64,000 nucleotides of DNA, from positions 1-64,000 of the forward strand of contig JAGUYK010000019.1 of NCBI GenBank assembly GCA_020061355.1. Direction: 5' to 3'. Positions 28,100 to 37,544 of this stretch are shown here, piece after piece (positions within the stretch are counted from its first letter, which is position 1; every line of letters starts with the position of its first letter). Both the position numbers and the translations under genes were made by a program. This stretch comes from Ignavibacteriales bacterium. GTDB taxonomy: Bacteria > Bacteroidota > Ignavibacteria > Ignavibacteriales > Melioribacteraceae. A model generated the notes under the pieces. It was not told the DNA's origin, made no database searches, and saw only the letters and a program-made list of their open reading frames with translations.

Positions 28100-28249
28100 A
28101 ATAGTAATTTCGAAAGATATTTCGTTGATAATTTCCCGATAAGAAAGATCGTTTTCTATTTGTTATTGTTGTTGAAATGATATGCCCGGTATCTTGATAT
28201 TTTATTATGATTACTTTATTTTGCCTAAAGTAAGTAATAAGGTAATACT

Positions 28250-28630
28250 ATGAAAGACTTTGGACTTAAAAAGTTATATTATTCAATTAGCGAAGTAAGT
28301 CGGCTCACCGGTTTAGAACAATATATTCTTCGCTACTGGGAAACTGAATTTGAGTTATTAAAACCCGGCAAGAATAGAGCTGGTAATCGTATTTATACAA
28401 ACAAGGATATTAAACTTATTCTTCAGATAAAGAAATTGTTACGTGAAGAAAAATATACAATTGAAGGCGCTAAAAAAATTCTTGAAGAATTTTCTTCCGA
28501 GCCTTCAGGTTCAACAGCAAGTAGTGATTTTAAAAAAATTGATAAACCTTTTGTAACTGGACCAAGATCAATTAAAAAAGATCTCGAAGATATAAAATAT
28601 TTCTTAAATCAAATTCAAACGATTCTTTAA
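28250..28630 (+). CDS. MerR family transcriptional regulator
   Basis: This 126-residue protein has an N-terminal MerR winged helix (YYSISEVSRLTGLEQYILRYWE, recognition wing NRAGNRIYTNKDIKLI) and a short coiled-coil tail. There is no effector domain or metal-binding cysteine, which fits the small MerR regulators common in this phylum. Its TAA ends at 28630, one base before tRNA-Pro begins, so the tRNA is probably processed from a shared transcript. The target is unknown. Confidence 0.88.
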   Translation: MKDFGLKKLYYSISEVSRLTGLEQYILRYWETEFELLKPGKNRAGNRIYTNKDIKLILQIKKLLREEKYTIEGAKKILEEFSSEPSGSTASSDFKKIDKPFVTGPRSIKKDLEDIKYFLNQIQTIL

Positions 28631-28704
28631 CGGAACGTAGCGCAGCCCGGTAGCGTACTTGAATGGGGTTCAAGGGGTCGCGGGTTCAAATCCCGCCGTT
28701 CCGA
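28631..28704 (+). tRNA. tRNA-Pro (anticodon GGG)
   Basis: I folded this by hand. The acceptor stem CGGAACG/CGTTCCG, D arm GCGC/GCGT, anticodon stem CTTGA/TCAAG with loop ATGGGGT (anticodon GGG at 28665-28667) and T arm GCGGG/CCCGC with TTCAAAT loop all pair. The discriminator is A and CCA is not encoded. Confidence 0.95.
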
Positions 28705-28708
28705 CTCC

Positions 28709-28745
28709 AATGAAAGGCACGTTGGATACGTACCTTTCATTTTTT
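28709..28745 (+). terminator. Intrinsic terminator after tRNA-Pro
   Basis: A nine-bp stem (AATGAAAGG / CCTTTCATT), one mismatch and a further 4-bp stem (ACGT/ACGT) close on a 5-base loop. Six Ts follow directly. It should end the merR-tRNA transcript ahead of purF. Confidence 0.88.
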
Positions 28746-28774
28746 ATATTAAAAACTCAAATTTCGATAATACT

Positions 28775-30247
28775 ATGTCAGATAAACCAAAATGTTATTG
28801 CGGTATCTTTGGTATTTTTGGTACTAAAGATGCATCTCTAAATACTTATTATGGACTCCATACATTACAACACCGAGGACAAGAAGCAGCAGGAATTGTT
28901 TCTGCGTCTATAAGTGCAAAAGGGAATAAGATATTTAACCTGCATAAAAATTTTGGATTAGTTTCTGAAGTATTTAATAATCAAGATATTTTCGAAAACT
29001 CATTACCAGGATTTTCTGCAATTGGACATAATAGATATTCTACTACCGGAGCATCGGATTCTGAAAAAAATATTCAACCTTTTGTGGTGCATTACCGACT
29101 CGGTAATCTCGCAATAGCACATAACGGAAATCTGACCAATGCTAAAGAAATTCGGGAACGGCTTGTTAACGAGGGTTCAATTTTCCAGACAACAAGTGAT
29201 TCAGAATTAATTTTACATTTAATTGCGAAGAGTAAATTGGAAAATCAAATTGATCAAGTAATTGATGCTTTAAGTCAGGTTGAAGGTGCGTATAGTATTG
29301 TTTTATTAACCGATGATAAAGTAATAGCCGCTCGAGATCCAAATGGTTTCAGACCTCTATGTATAGGAAAATTTAATAATATTTTTATCGCAGCTTCTGA
29401 ATCCTGTGCACTCGATATTAATTCTGCTGAATATATTCGAGATGTAAATCCGGGAGAAATCATTGTTATAGACGAAAATACTATTAGCAATGATTCCTTA
29501 AAATCATATTACATTCCTAACAAAATTGCATCAAAAAAACAATGTGTATTCGAGTTTATCTATTTCTCAAGACCTGATAGTAAAGTCTTTGGCTCTAATG
29601 TAGATAAAATCCGAAGGAAATTAGGAAAAGTTTTGGCAGAAAAGCATCCTGTAGTAGATAAAGATGGAGAAAAAGTAATAGTAATTAGTGTTCCGGATAG
29701 CTCGAATACTGCAGCAATTGGTTTTCAATCTCAGCTTGTTAAACAGGGAATACCTTCTAGATTAGATATTGGATTAATTAGAAGTCACTACATTGGTAGA
29801 ACATTTATTCTTCCAGGTCAAAAAGAAAGAGAAATTGGTGTTAGAATAAAATTTAATACGGTCAAAGGAGTGCTTGAAAACAAAACATTGGTTTTGATAG
29901 ACGACTCAATAGTTAGAGGAACAACATCTAAACAGTTAGTGAAACTTTTAAGAGAAGCAAATCCAAAGGAAATACACCTAAGAATATCTTCACCGCCGGT
30001 TAAAAATCCCTGTTATTACGGAATGGATTTTCCAAGTAAGCAAGAATTAATTGCAAATAGGTTTAACAGTGATATTGAAAAAATTAAGGATTACCTGGAA
30101 GTTGATAGCCTGGAGTATCTTACCATTAATGAGATGCTGGAAGCAATGGTTGAACATAAACCTGACGACTTTTGTACAGCCTGTTTTTCCGGAGAATATC
30201 CGGTATCTATTTGTGAAGGAATTTCAAAAGAAGTTTATGATAATTAG
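28775..30247 (+). CDS. purF: Amidophosphoribosyltransferase
   Basis: This 490-residue enzyme makes phosphoribosylamine, the first step of purine synthesis. The N-terminal glutaminase Cys is at about residue 9 (CGIFGIFG) after a short propeptide; HNRYSTTG and HNGNLTN are in the glutaminase domain. The PRPP-binding motif VLIDDSIVRGTTSK is in the phosphoribosyltransferase domain. Late cysteines (ISSPPVKNPC and CTACFSGEYP) suggest the Fe-S type found in Bacillus PurF. It stands alone after a terminator and is followed closely by pgsA. Confidence 0.96.
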   Translation: MSDKPKCYCGIFGIFGTKDASLNTYYGLHTLQHRGQEAAGIVSASISAKGNKIFNLHKNFGLVSEVFNNQDIFENSLPGFSAIGHNRYSTTGASDSEKNIQPFVVHYRLGNLAIAHNGNLTNAKEIRERLVNEGSIFQTTSDSELILHLIAKSKLENQIDQVIDALSQVEGAYSIVLLTDDKVIAARDPNGFRPLCIGKFNNIFIAASESCALDINSAEYIRDVNPGEIIVIDENTISNDSLKSYYIPNKIASKKQCVFEFIYFSRPDSKVFGSNVDKIRRKLGKVLAEKHPVVDKDGEKVIVISVPDSSNTAAIGFQSQLVKQGIPSRLDIGLIRSHYIGRTFILPGQKEREIGVRIKFNTVKGVLENKTLVLIDDSIVRGTTSKQLVKLLREANPKEIHLRISSPPVKNPCYYGMDFPSKQELIANRFNSDIEKIKDYLEVDSLEYLTINEMLEAMVEHKPDDFCTACFSGEYPVSICEGISKEVYDN

Positions 30248-30258
30248 GGAATAGCACT

Positions 30259-30855
30259 ATGTCATCGTTGATTAATAAATTATTTTCTAATTATAATACA
30301 ATTCCTAATTATATAAGCATTTTCAGATTATTATTATCGATCCCTTTTTATTTTCTATTGCAAAACATTAATGATGATTTTAATTATAGGTATTATACTT
30401 TAGCATTGATTTTAATAGCAACAGCAAGTGATCTAATTGATGGATTTGTTGCAAGAAAGTTAAATCAAATATCAGAATTCGGGAAAATCATTGATCCTTT
30501 AGCTGATAAGGTTTTAATAATATTAATAGTTACACAGCTTTATTTATCGAATGAAATAATCGGATTATATTTCTGGATAATTGTAATCAGAGATACTATA
30601 ATTTTTGTTGGCGGCATTTATGTTAGTAAAAAGATTGGAAAGGTTCTACCATCTAACCTGATCGGGAAAATTACTGTTATATCTATTGGTGTTTTTATAA
30701 TTCTTACTGTTGCTGCAATACCTAAACATAATTTCTTTTACCATTCATTTTTCTATTTAAGTATTATACTAAGCATAATTTCTGTAATAGCTTATAGCTT
30801 AAGATCATATGAAGCTATAAAGTGGAAAAAAAATGAGTCTTCTGAAAAACTTTAA
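30259..30855 (+). CDS. pgsA: CDP-diacylglycerol-glycerol-3-phosphate 3-phosphatidyltransferase
   Basis: This 198-residue membrane enzyme makes phosphatidylglycerophosphate. The CDP-alcohol phosphotransferase motif D-x2-D-G-x2-A-R-x8-G-x3-D-x3-D is intact (DLIDGFVARK...GKIIDPLADK). About five to six transmembrane helices follow the family pattern. It sits 11 bases after purF and overlaps ftsY by 23 bases. Confidence 0.93.
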   Translation: MSSLINKLFSNYNTIPNYISIFRLLLSIPFYFLLQNINDDFNYRYYTLALILIATASDLIDGFVARKLNQISEFGKIIDPLADKVLIILIVTQLYLSNEIIGLYFWIIVIRDTIIFVGGIYVSKKIGKVLPSNLIGKITVISIGVFIILTVAAIPKHNFFYHSFFYLSIILSIISVIAYSLRSYEAIKWKKNESSEKL

Positions 30856-31762
30856 TTTTGATAAACTGAAAAATGGTCTCTCAAAAACACGTAATAATAT
30901 TATCGGTAAAATTACTGAAGTGTTTTCTGGTATAGTTAAGTTTGACAATAGTACAATAGATGAAATTGAAGAAATTCTTTTGTCCGCAGATATAGGTTCT
31001 AAAACTACAGAGAACATTATTGATAAGATTAGAAAAATGGCTATTGATGAAAGTGATAGGTCAATATCTAAAATAAAAGAATTGATAATGGGAGAACTGA
31101 AGAATATAATAGGAAGTGCTCAAAGTACTCCTCTCCAGATTATTGATTCAAATAAGCCTTTTATTATTCTAATTGTTGGTGTTAATGGTTCAGGTAAAAC
31201 GACTTCAATAGCTAAATTAGCCAATATATTCAGAAAAAGTGGTTATAGTGTGATGATTGCATCCGCTGATACATTTAGAGCTGCAGCTAATGAACAATTA
31301 GAGACCTGGGCTAAAAGGGTAGATGTACCTGTATTTACCACAACATCAAAAGATCCCTCGGCAGTTGTATTCGACGCATTGAATTTTTCTATTAAAAACG
31401 AAACTGATATTTTAATTATTGATACTGCCGGAAGGTTACATACCCAAAAAAATCTTATGGAAGAACTTTCCAAAATTAAACGTGTTATAAAAAGCTTAAA
31501 ATCTAATGGAATAGATGAAATTTTGTTAGTTATTGATGGTACAGCCGGTCAAAATGCACTCATGCAGGCAAAGGAATTTTCTAAATACACAGACCTGACA
31601 GGTTTAATACTTACAAAATTAGATGGTACTGCCAAAGGTGGGATTGTTTTTCAGATATGCTCCGAACTTCAGATACCTTTAAGATACATTGGTGTGGGTG
31701 AAGAAGTAGAAGATCTGCAGAATTTAGAGCCGAGCGATTTTGTTAAAGCAATATTCAATTAG
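30833..31762 (+). CDS. ftsY: Signal recognition particle receptor FtsY
   Basis: This 309-residue GTPase docks the SRP-ribosome complex at the membrane. The NG domain is complete: GVNGSGKTTSIAKLA (P loop), ADTFRAAA, DTAGRLH, TKLDGTAKGG and IGVGEEVEDL. The acidic A domain of E. coli FtsY is absent, leaving the short form. It overlaps pgsA by 23 bases. Confidence 0.96.
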   Translation: MSLLKNFNFDKLKNGLSKTRNNIIGKITEVFSGIVKFDNSTIDEIEEILLSADIGSKTTENIIDKIRKMAIDESDRSISKIKELIMGELKNIIGSAQSTPLQIIDSNKPFIILIVGVNGSGKTTSIAKLANIFRKSGYSVMIASADTFRAAANEQLETWAKRVDVPVFTTTSKDPSAVVFDALNFSIKNETDILIIDTAGRLHTQKNLMEELSKIKRVIKSLKSNGIDEILLVIDGTAGQNALMQAKEFSKYTDLTGLILTKLDGTAKGGIVFQICSELQIPLRYIGVGEEVEDLQNLEPSDFVKAIFN

Positions 31763-31799
31763 AAATTAACCTTATAAATAAACATAATTAAGTAAAATC

Positions 31800-32006
31800 A
31801 TGTTCATGAAGAAACCGAAGCCTAAGAGTTTTGAATATCAACCACGGTTTTTTAATCCGGAAAAAGACCCGGATGTAATACGTAAGAAAAAGCTCGGATT
31901 CAAACGGAGCAGAAGACTTGGTAGGAGAAGGGGTAATCTAATTTATTTCCTAGTTCTATTTTTAATCGTTTTATACATATATCTCAGATTTTTGAAAGTG
32001 TTTTGA
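31800..32006 (+). CDS. Small basic single-pass membrane protein
   Basis: This 68-residue protein has a strongly basic N-terminal half (KKPKPKSFEY, RKKKLGFKRSRRLGRRRG) and one C-terminal transmembrane helix (about 47-66), giving an N-in tail-anchored topology. I do not recognise a family. The basic stretch could touch nucleic acid or ribosome. The ATG at 31800 or 31806 may be used; the frame does not overlap another gene. Confidence 0.6.
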   Translation: MFMKKPKPKSFEYQPRFFNPEKDPDVIRKKKLGFKRSRRLGRRRGNLIYFLVLFLIVLYIYLRFLKVF

Positions 32007-32020
32007 ACAAATGATAGTTT

Positions 32021-32038
32021 ACATAATATACATTATGT
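32021..32038. terminator. AT-rich hairpin between convergent genes
   Basis: ACATAAT and ATTATGT form a perfect 7-bp stem with a 4-base loop in the 36-base gap between two convergent genes. It lacks GC pairs and a T-run, so it is a weak candidate for bidirectional termination. Confidence 0.35.
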
Positions 32039-32042
32039 GCAA

Positions 32043-32891
32043 TCAGTATATAAAAAACCCGGAACCGCTTTTACGTCCAAGTTTACCAGCTGCAACCATT
32101 TTCTTTAATAACGGACATGGTCTATACTTCGAATCATTAAATCCATTAAATAACACTTCCATTATATTTAAGCATACATCTAAACCAATAAAATCTGCCA
32201 GTGTTAAAGGCCCCATTGGATAATTCATTCCAAGTTTCATTACAGTATCAATATCTTCAGCTTTTGCAACTCCTTCATATAATGCAAATATGGCCTCATT
32301 TATCATTGGCATTAATATTCTATTAGAGATGAATCCTGGGTAATCATTCACTTCAACAGGAACTTTACCTATTTTTTTAGATAATTCAAAGATTATGTCA
32401 AAAGTTTCTTGGCTTGTTGAGAAACCTCGAATTATTTCAACCAATTTCATCATTGGTACAGGATTCATAAAATGCATTCCAATAAATTGTTCCGGTCTGG
32501 AATTTAGTGCCAATTCTGTTATAGAAATTGAAGAAGTATTGGAGGCAAATATCGAGTCCTTTTTAATAATTTCTTGTAATTCATTAAATAATGATAATTT
32601 AGCTATTTTATTTTCATAAATAGCTTCAATAACAAGATCAATATTATCAGGTAATTTAGAAATGCCGATAGTTGGGGAAATATTTTCTAGAGTATTTTGC
32701 TTTATATCAATAGTTATTAAATCTTTTTTAAGCATTCTATCTAAGTTATTTGCTATTAACAAAATAGCTTTATCAATTAACTTTTCACTTGTATCAACTA
32801 AATAGACTTGAAAATCATTCATCGCGAAAACATGTGCAATTCCGTTCCCCATTGTTCCGCTACCAATAACGGCAATTTTTTTGATTTCCAT
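32043..32891 (-). CDS. 3-hydroxybutyryl-CoA dehydrogenase
   Basis: This 282-residue enzyme oxidises 3-hydroxyacyl-CoA with NAD. The Rossmann motif GSGTMGNGIA (10-19), the catalytic His in GMHFMNPVPMMKLVEI, the Asn in TSSISITELA and the C-terminal FISNRILMPMINEAI and DFIGLDVCLNIM helices match the family. It is the short single-domain-pair form used in fermentation and beta-oxidation. It is alone on its strand here, so no pathway can be read from its neighbours. Confidence 0.93.
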   Translation of the reverse strand: MEIKKIAVIGSGTMGNGIAHVFAMNDFQVYLVDTSEKLIDKAILLIANNLDRMLKKDLITIDIKQNTLENISPTIGISKLPDNIDLVIEAIYENKIAKLSLFNELQEIIKKDSIFASNTSSISITELALNSRPEQFIGMHFMNPVPMMKLVEIIRGFSTSQETFDIIFELSKKIGKVPVEVNDYPGFISNRILMPMINEAIFALYEGVAKAEDIDTVMKLGMNYPMGPLTLADFIGLDVCLNIMEVLFNGFNDSKYRPCPLLKKMVAAGKLGRKSGSGFFIY

Positions 32892-32997
32892 TGGGACCTC
32901 ATTGTAAAATAATGATAAAAGGCAAAGTCAAAAAGCAAATACTCCCATAAAAATATCGGAGCACGGCAATTTTAAAAAACTAAGTAATAGAAAAAAT

Positions 32998-33843
32998 TTA
33001 TTCCACTTCGAATGAGAGACAACATTTAAGTTTATTGCAAGGTCCACTTAATTTACCCATATTGGATAAAAGATTTTGATCATTCGCTAATTGTGTTGAA
33101 ATTCTTTTAAAACTTACTAAAAATGAATTACAGCAAAACTCACGTCCACAAGAACCGACTCCCCCGATTTTTTTAGCTTCATCACGGACACCAATCTGTC
33201 TCAACTCAATTCGTGTTTTGAATTCGGATGCCAATTCTTTTGCTAACTCGCGAAAATCTACTCTTCCATCGGCAGTATAAAAAAAGAATAGTTTCTTTCT
33301 ATCAAATTGGAAATGAATTTTCACTAATTTCATACTTAAGTTAAACTTAGATATTGCACATCGAAAAATCGGTATAGCTTTATCCTCATCAATTAGATTT
33401 TTTCTAACCCGTTCAAGATCTTCAGTAGTAGCTTTGCGAATAATCATAGGTAATTCTTCTTCAAACATTCCTAAAGATTGTCTTTTTAGTCGAACAATTT
33501 CACCAACTAATTTAATCTGTGCAATTTCGAGAGAATCCTCATTATTTTTTAAGATTATGAAATCACCGGGGAAAAAAAGATCCTTCAGTTCTTCGTGGAT
33601 TAAGCAGAAATTATGATTTAGTAATCCATTACACTCTATTTCAACAATTTGTCTGTAATCTAAAGGTACAGTCTGTTCAATTTCTGAATAACAGAAAAAA
33701 CAACCGCTCTTATTGCATTTATGCTGATTGATTTTACCAACAATCAAGGATTCATAGAAATTATTAAAAACCAGATCTTCATTTTTTTTTACAGCGGGTT
33801 CTACTTCGCTGTTTTTGCGAAAGGACAAATCTATATGGTACAC
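32998..33843 (-). CDS. ricT: PSP1 domain protein, RicT/YaaT-like
   Basis: This 281-residue protein has the PSP1 C-terminal domain of RicT/YaaT. The signature region GVRDEAKKIGGVGSCGREFCC and the following GPCNKLKCCL supply clustered cysteines, and a further Cys trio lies near the N-terminus (CNKSGCFFC). In Bacillus RicT binds Fe-S clusters with RicA/RicF and affects RNA processing. It lies four bases from holB, the same gene pair as in Bacillus (holB-yaaT), which supports the call. Confidence 0.9.
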   Translation of the reverse strand: MYHIDLSFRKNSEVEPAVKKNEDLVFNNFYESLIVGKINQHKCNKSGCFFCYSEIEQTVPLDYRQIVEIECNGLLNHNFCLIHEELKDLFFPGDFIILKNNEDSLEIAQIKLVGEIVRLKRQSLGMFEEELPMIIRKATTEDLERVRKNLIDEDKAIPIFRCAISKFNLSMKLVKIHFQFDRKKLFFFYTADGRVDFRELAKELASEFKTRIELRQIGVRDEAKKIGGVGSCGREFCCNSFLVSFKRISTQLANDQNLLSNMGKLSGPCNKLKCCLSFEVE

Positions 33844-33846
33844 CTT

Positions 33847-34965
33847 TTACTTCCTTATTGTCAATGCTCCTATTTCAAATATAAGGTTAAGAGCTAATAC
33901 ATTCAAGTTAAGATTCCTATCACATGATTCTTCAAGAAAACTTAGCCTGTCATACAATAAATCAATATTTACATCTACAAATTTCTGGTTGAATTTTTCT
34001 AAGGTTTCAATAAACTCTAGAAAGTAGAAATTTGTTAAAGCAAAGCGATTTTTAACCGCATCGTTCAACCAAATTTTTATTAGCTTAATTATCAGTTTGA
34101 GATCATCTGAGGATTGATTAGTTAGAGAATTATTGAGTTCCTTAATTGCTGAATAATATCTTTTAGCAAGAGAGTATCTTAGTATAGAAATTATATTAAC
34201 TAATATTTCATTTAAGTTATTATGCAATAAACTAATAGCAGACTGCACAGAACCTTCTGAAAATAGCGCTACTTTTTTTGCTTTTTCCTCATCAACTTGA
34301 AAATATTTTGCCAGTATACTTTCAATTTCGGTGTTGTTTAACGGCTCAAAATCAATAATCCAGCATCTGGACTGAATTGTTGCTAATAATTTATCTTTAT
34401 TACTTGTAATTAAAAAGAAAAAAACGCCTTCGGGTGGTTCCTCTAAGCTTTTAAGCAATGCATTTTGAGATTGTTCATTCATTAGATGGGCATCATCTAT
34501 AATTATAAATCTATTAGGTATCTCAACATACGATGTAGTCATAAATTTTTTTATTTCTCTAATATTGCTGATCTTAATTGTATTGGCATTTTCCAAATCA
34601 ATTTTATAATAGGGATTCGATATTTTGTTTTGAATTTCAGATTGTATTGATAGTAATTGATCTTTTGTTAGTTTATCAACTGAAGAGTCATCACCGGATT
34701 CCCCCTTACCTCTTGGCATGGGGAATATATATTTAATGAATGGTTCCTGAAGACTTGATATTTTCTTTAAAGCATTGTCTCTTATCTCTTTGTCGAATTG
34801 AGAGTACAGAACTTTACAATACTGAAGTGCGGTATTAAATTTTCCGATACCATCGGAACCGCAAAAAATAAAGGCGTGTGGTACACGCCTTATCTCAAAA
34901 AAACTATCTAATATTTCCTTGGTTTTAATTTGCCCGGAAATATTTTCCCAATATTTATTCATCAA
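33847..34965 (-). CDS. holB: DNA polymerase III delta-prime subunit
   Basis: This 372-residue clamp-loader subunit has an AAA+ N-terminal domain with HAFIFCGSDGIGKFNTA at the P loop, the sensor-1 segment (ALLKSLEEPPEGVFFFLITSN) and SRC (QSRCW). The P loop reads GKF in place of GK[ST], which is in keeping with delta-prime subunits that often do not hydrolyse ATP. The zinc-finger cysteines seen in some homologues are missing. It is followed closely by ricT. Confidence 0.87.
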   Translation of the reverse strand: MMNKYWENISGQIKTKEILDSFFEIRRVPHAFIFCGSDGIGKFNTALQYCKVLYSQFDKEIRDNALKKISSLQEPFIKYIFPMPRGKGESGDDSSVDKLTKDQLLSIQSEIQNKISNPYYKIDLENANTIKISNIREIKKFMTTSYVEIPNRFIIIDDAHLMNEQSQNALLKSLEEPPEGVFFFLITSNKDKLLATIQSRCWIIDFEPLNNTEIESILAKYFQVDEEKAKKVALFSEGSVQSAISLLHNNLNEILVNIISILRYSLAKRYYSAIKELNNSLTNQSSDDLKLIIKLIKIWLNDAVKNRFALTNFYFLEFIETLEKFNQKFVDVNIDLLYDRLSFLEESCDRNLNLNVLALNLIFEIGALTIRK

Positions 34966-34977
34966 ATGTTACCAGTT

Positions 34978-35208
34978 CTATGACTTAAACTCTTCATCAT
35001 CAGTATAGAAAAAGTCTTCATCACTCGGGTAGTCGGGCCAAATATCTTCTATAGATTCATAGGGCTCATCAGAATCTTCAAGTTCTTGCAAGTTCTCTAC
35101 AACTTCAAGAGGAGCGCCTATTCTTTCGGCATAATCTATTAATTCTTCTTTTGTTGCTGGCCAAGGAGCGTCATCCAAATAGGAAGCTAATTCGACGGTC
35201 CAAATCAT
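34978..35208 (-). CDS. DUF2795 family small acidic protein
   Basis: This 76-residue acidic protein holds a DUF2795-like core (PWPATKEELIDYAERIGAP, then ENLQELED) and an acidic tail rich in Asp and Glu with a WPDYPSDEDFFY segment. It is a small conserved protein in this phylum of unknown function. It lies 12 bases before holB on the same strand. An AGGAG ribosome binding site precedes the ATG. Confidence 0.85.
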   Translation of the reverse strand: MIWTVELASYLDDAPWPATKEELIDYAERIGAPLEVVENLQELEDSDEPYESIEDIWPDYPSDEDFFYTDDEEFKS

Positions 35209-35229
35209 ATTTGTTTCTCCTAATAAATT

Positions 35230-36156
35230 TTATTTTTTGACTATTTCAAAAAGTTCAACATCGTCATAAATAAAATTGCGCGGATTAAGCGGAATTCCAT
35301 TATGTCTTACTTCGTAGTGCAAGTGTGGGCCAGAAGTTAATGATCCTGAGTTTCCTGAATATGCTATAAGGTCACCCCTTGTTATCGTTTGACCTTGTTT
35401 GACTTTAATATTGCTTAAATGACCGTAAATTGTTTTATATCCAAATCCATGATTGATTTCAAGGGTTAATCCAAGTCCGCCTCTTCTACCAACAAATTCT
35501 GCAATCCCACCTCCGGGTGCATAAATTTTTGTCCCTATATCATTGATAATATCTATACCATTATGCATCCTTTTTATTTTCAAAATAGGATGTATCCTCA
35601 TTCCAAAATCATTCGCATATCTTCCTTCTGCAGGTTTAGTTGCAGGAATTACAGCATATAATTTTTCATTTTCTTTTAAAGTTGACTCGATTTCCTCGTA
35701 ATTATTCTTCTCTAAATTAACTTTTAAGGAAACTTTGTTTATATATGAATCTAATGCATCAATATAATTGGAAATGCTTCGAGGATTTGAAATATTGAAA
35801 GGTGTAAATATGGAACCGCCAATACCAAATTTTTCCTGTTCATCATTATCTGGTTCTAGGTTAACAGCTAGACGTAAATCTTTGCTTTTATCTTTAAGCG
35901 ATGAAATCCTTTCATCAAGACTCTTATATTGTTCTAGAAGTGCACTGAATTTTTCTTTTAATTGGTTATTAGTTCGTTTTAGAGCTCTAACTTCGGAATC
36001 AGGATTAATGAATCCGTCGAATACTAAATATGAACCAAAAAGGAAGAAAGATATAAGAATTGAGAAAAATAGGACGAGAAATACGAATTTCTTATAAAAA
36101 CTTCGTATTTCGACAAATTTAAGCTTTGTTTTTGAAAAGTAGTAAAATTTTTTCAT
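35230..36156 (-). CDS. M23 family murein peptidase
   Basis: This 308-residue protein has one N-terminal membrane helix (about 24-46), a coiled coil (about 58-100) and a C-terminal LytM/M23 zinc peptidase domain. The metal ligands are in HNGIDI and HLHYEVR; the AYSGNSGSLTSGPHLHYE segment is typical. It should cut peptidoglycan cross-links in the periplasm, or activate amidases if the site is degenerate, but the ligands look complete. It is close to the DUF2795 gene. Confidence 0.9.
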   Translation of the reverse strand: MKKFYYFSKTKLKFVEIRSFYKKFVFLVLFFSILISFFLFGSYLVFDGFINPDSEVRALKRTNNQLKEKFSALLEQYKSLDERISSLKDKSKDLRLAVNLEPDNDEQEKFGIGGSIFTPFNISNPRSISNYIDALDSYINKVSLKVNLEKNNYEEIESTLKENEKLYAVIPATKPAEGRYANDFGMRIHPILKIKRMHNGIDIINDIGTKIYAPGGGIAEFVGRRGGLGLTLEINHGFGYKTIYGHLSNIKVKQGQTITRGDLIAYSGNSGSLTSGPHLHYEVRHNGIPLNPRNFIYDDVELFEIVKK

Positions 36157-36221
36157 AGCATTTCGAGGTTGCGAAGATAATAAATCAATACCATGCTGTC
36201 AAGAATTAAAAAAGGAAAAAA

Positions 36222-37232
36222 TTATTCAAAATCATGTTCAAAATAATCAACCGAGCGGTCCATTTTGTCCATTTTTGAATTAATTTTATTCGAAACTCTC
36301 TCCTGAAGAATCCTGGCAGCATCGTATCCGTAATGTTTTAATAAATAATTTAATGCAATCACTTCTGAAACGACAGTAATATTTTTACCAGGTAAAATTG
36401 GTAATTTAATATATGGAATATCAACGTCCAGCAAATTGAAAATGGAATCGTCAAGCCCGGTACGGGTATAGTCTGTTTTGTCATTCCATACTTCAAGTTC
36501 AATTATTACCTCGAGACGTTTTTGAAAACGGATTGCCCTTACACCAAACATACTTCGAACATCGATTATACCTATACCTCGTAATTCCATAAAGTGTTTA
36601 ACAAGGTTGGTACCTGAACCCATCAGGATTCCTTCACCTTTCTTTGTTAGTATTACAACATCATCTGCTACAAGTCTGTGTCCTCTTTCAACTAAATCTA
36701 ATGCAACCTCACTCTTCCCTACTCCTGATTTGCCAACAAACATCATTCCCACACCATATACATCAACAAACGAACCATGAATATTAAGACGAGGTGCAAA
36801 CTGATCATCCAAAAAATCACTTATCAAGTTGAATAGTTTTGTTGTTGAATAAGCGGACCCGAAAATTGGAATATTGAATTTATTAGCTAATTCAACCATC
36901 TCCGGATAAGGTTTATTGTCGTTCGTGATGATAAGACATGGTATATCATACTTAAAAACAGTCTCGAGAGATTTAATTCTTTCTCCTGAACTAAGATTTT
37001 GTAAATACCGCATTTCAGTGTTACCGAAAACTTGAACTCTATTGAAAGAAAATAATTCAAGAAAACCGGCTAATGGTAAACCCGGTCTATGAAGGTTTTG
37101 ATCTTTAATGAGACGATCGAAACCGACCTGATTGTTGAGAAGCTTAATCTTAAACCGGTCTTTAATATGTTCGAAGAAGAATTCAACAGTAATAGATCCC
37201 TTTTTTGTGATATTCTTCTCGCTTACTTTCAT
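36222..37232 (-). CDS. hprK: HPr kinase/phosphorylase
   Basis: This 336-residue enzyme phosphorylates a Ser of HPr-type proteins and removes the phosphate. The P loop GKSGVGKSE (about 167-175), the VADDVV segment and the downstream RGIGIIDVR signature are present. No hpr or ptsI gene is in the window, so its partner cannot be named; in many Gram-negative bacteria it acts outside sugar uptake. It overlaps the hpf gene by four bases. Confidence 0.93.
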   Translation of the reverse strand: MKVSEKNITKKGSITVEFFFEHIKDRFKIKLLNNQVGFDRLIKDQNLHRPGLPLAGFLELFSFNRVQVFGNTEMRYLQNLSSGERIKSLETVFKYDIPCLIITNDNKPYPEMVELANKFNIPIFGSAYSTTKLFNLISDFLDDQFAPRLNIHGSFVDVYGVGMMFVGKSGVGKSEVALDLVERGHRLVADDVVILTKKGEGILMGSGTNLVKHFMELRGIGIIDVRSMFGVRAIRFQKRLEVIIELEVWNDKTDYTRTGLDDSIFNLLDVDIPYIKLPILPGKNITVVSEVIALNYLLKHYGYDAARILQERVSNKINSKMDKMDRSVDYFEHDFE

Positions 37233-37534
37233 GATTTTTTCCTTGCAATTCGCATGGTCTTAATTTTTTTAAGTTGTCTTATTGATTTTTCGATTGCACC
37301 ACTTACTGATTTTTCGAATTCTTCACTTTCGGTCGAAACTGAGATTATTTTTCCAGGAACCTTTAAGGTCATTTCAACAGTTTTTATTGAATCCGTGAAA
37401 TGTGTAAAACTGAGCACTACACTTACATCCATAATTTTGTCATTGTAGCGTTCAAGCCGTTTGATCTCTTCTTTGATATAATCTTTTAAGGAATCCTTTG
37501 CCCTAAATTTGCGTGATGTAATTTGTATGTTCAT
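37229..37534 (-). CDS. hpf: Short ribosome hibernation factor (HPF/RaiA family)
   Basis: This 101-residue protein has the beta-alpha-beta fold of short HPF: ITSRKFRAKDSLKDYIKEEI at the start and a central LSFTHFTDSIKTVEMTLKV strand pair, with basic residues in the C-terminal helix. It should bind the 30S decoding centre during slow growth. It lacks the long-form C-terminal dimerisation domain. It shares a four-base overlap with hprK and follows the xer gene by 10 bases. Confidence 0.88.
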   Translation of the reverse strand: MNIQITSRKFRAKDSLKDYIKEEIKRLERYNDKIMDVSVVLSFTHFTDSIKTVEMTLKVPGKIISVSTESEEFEKSVSGAIEKSIRQLKKIKTMRIARKKS

Positions 37535-37544
37535 AACGACTCCT

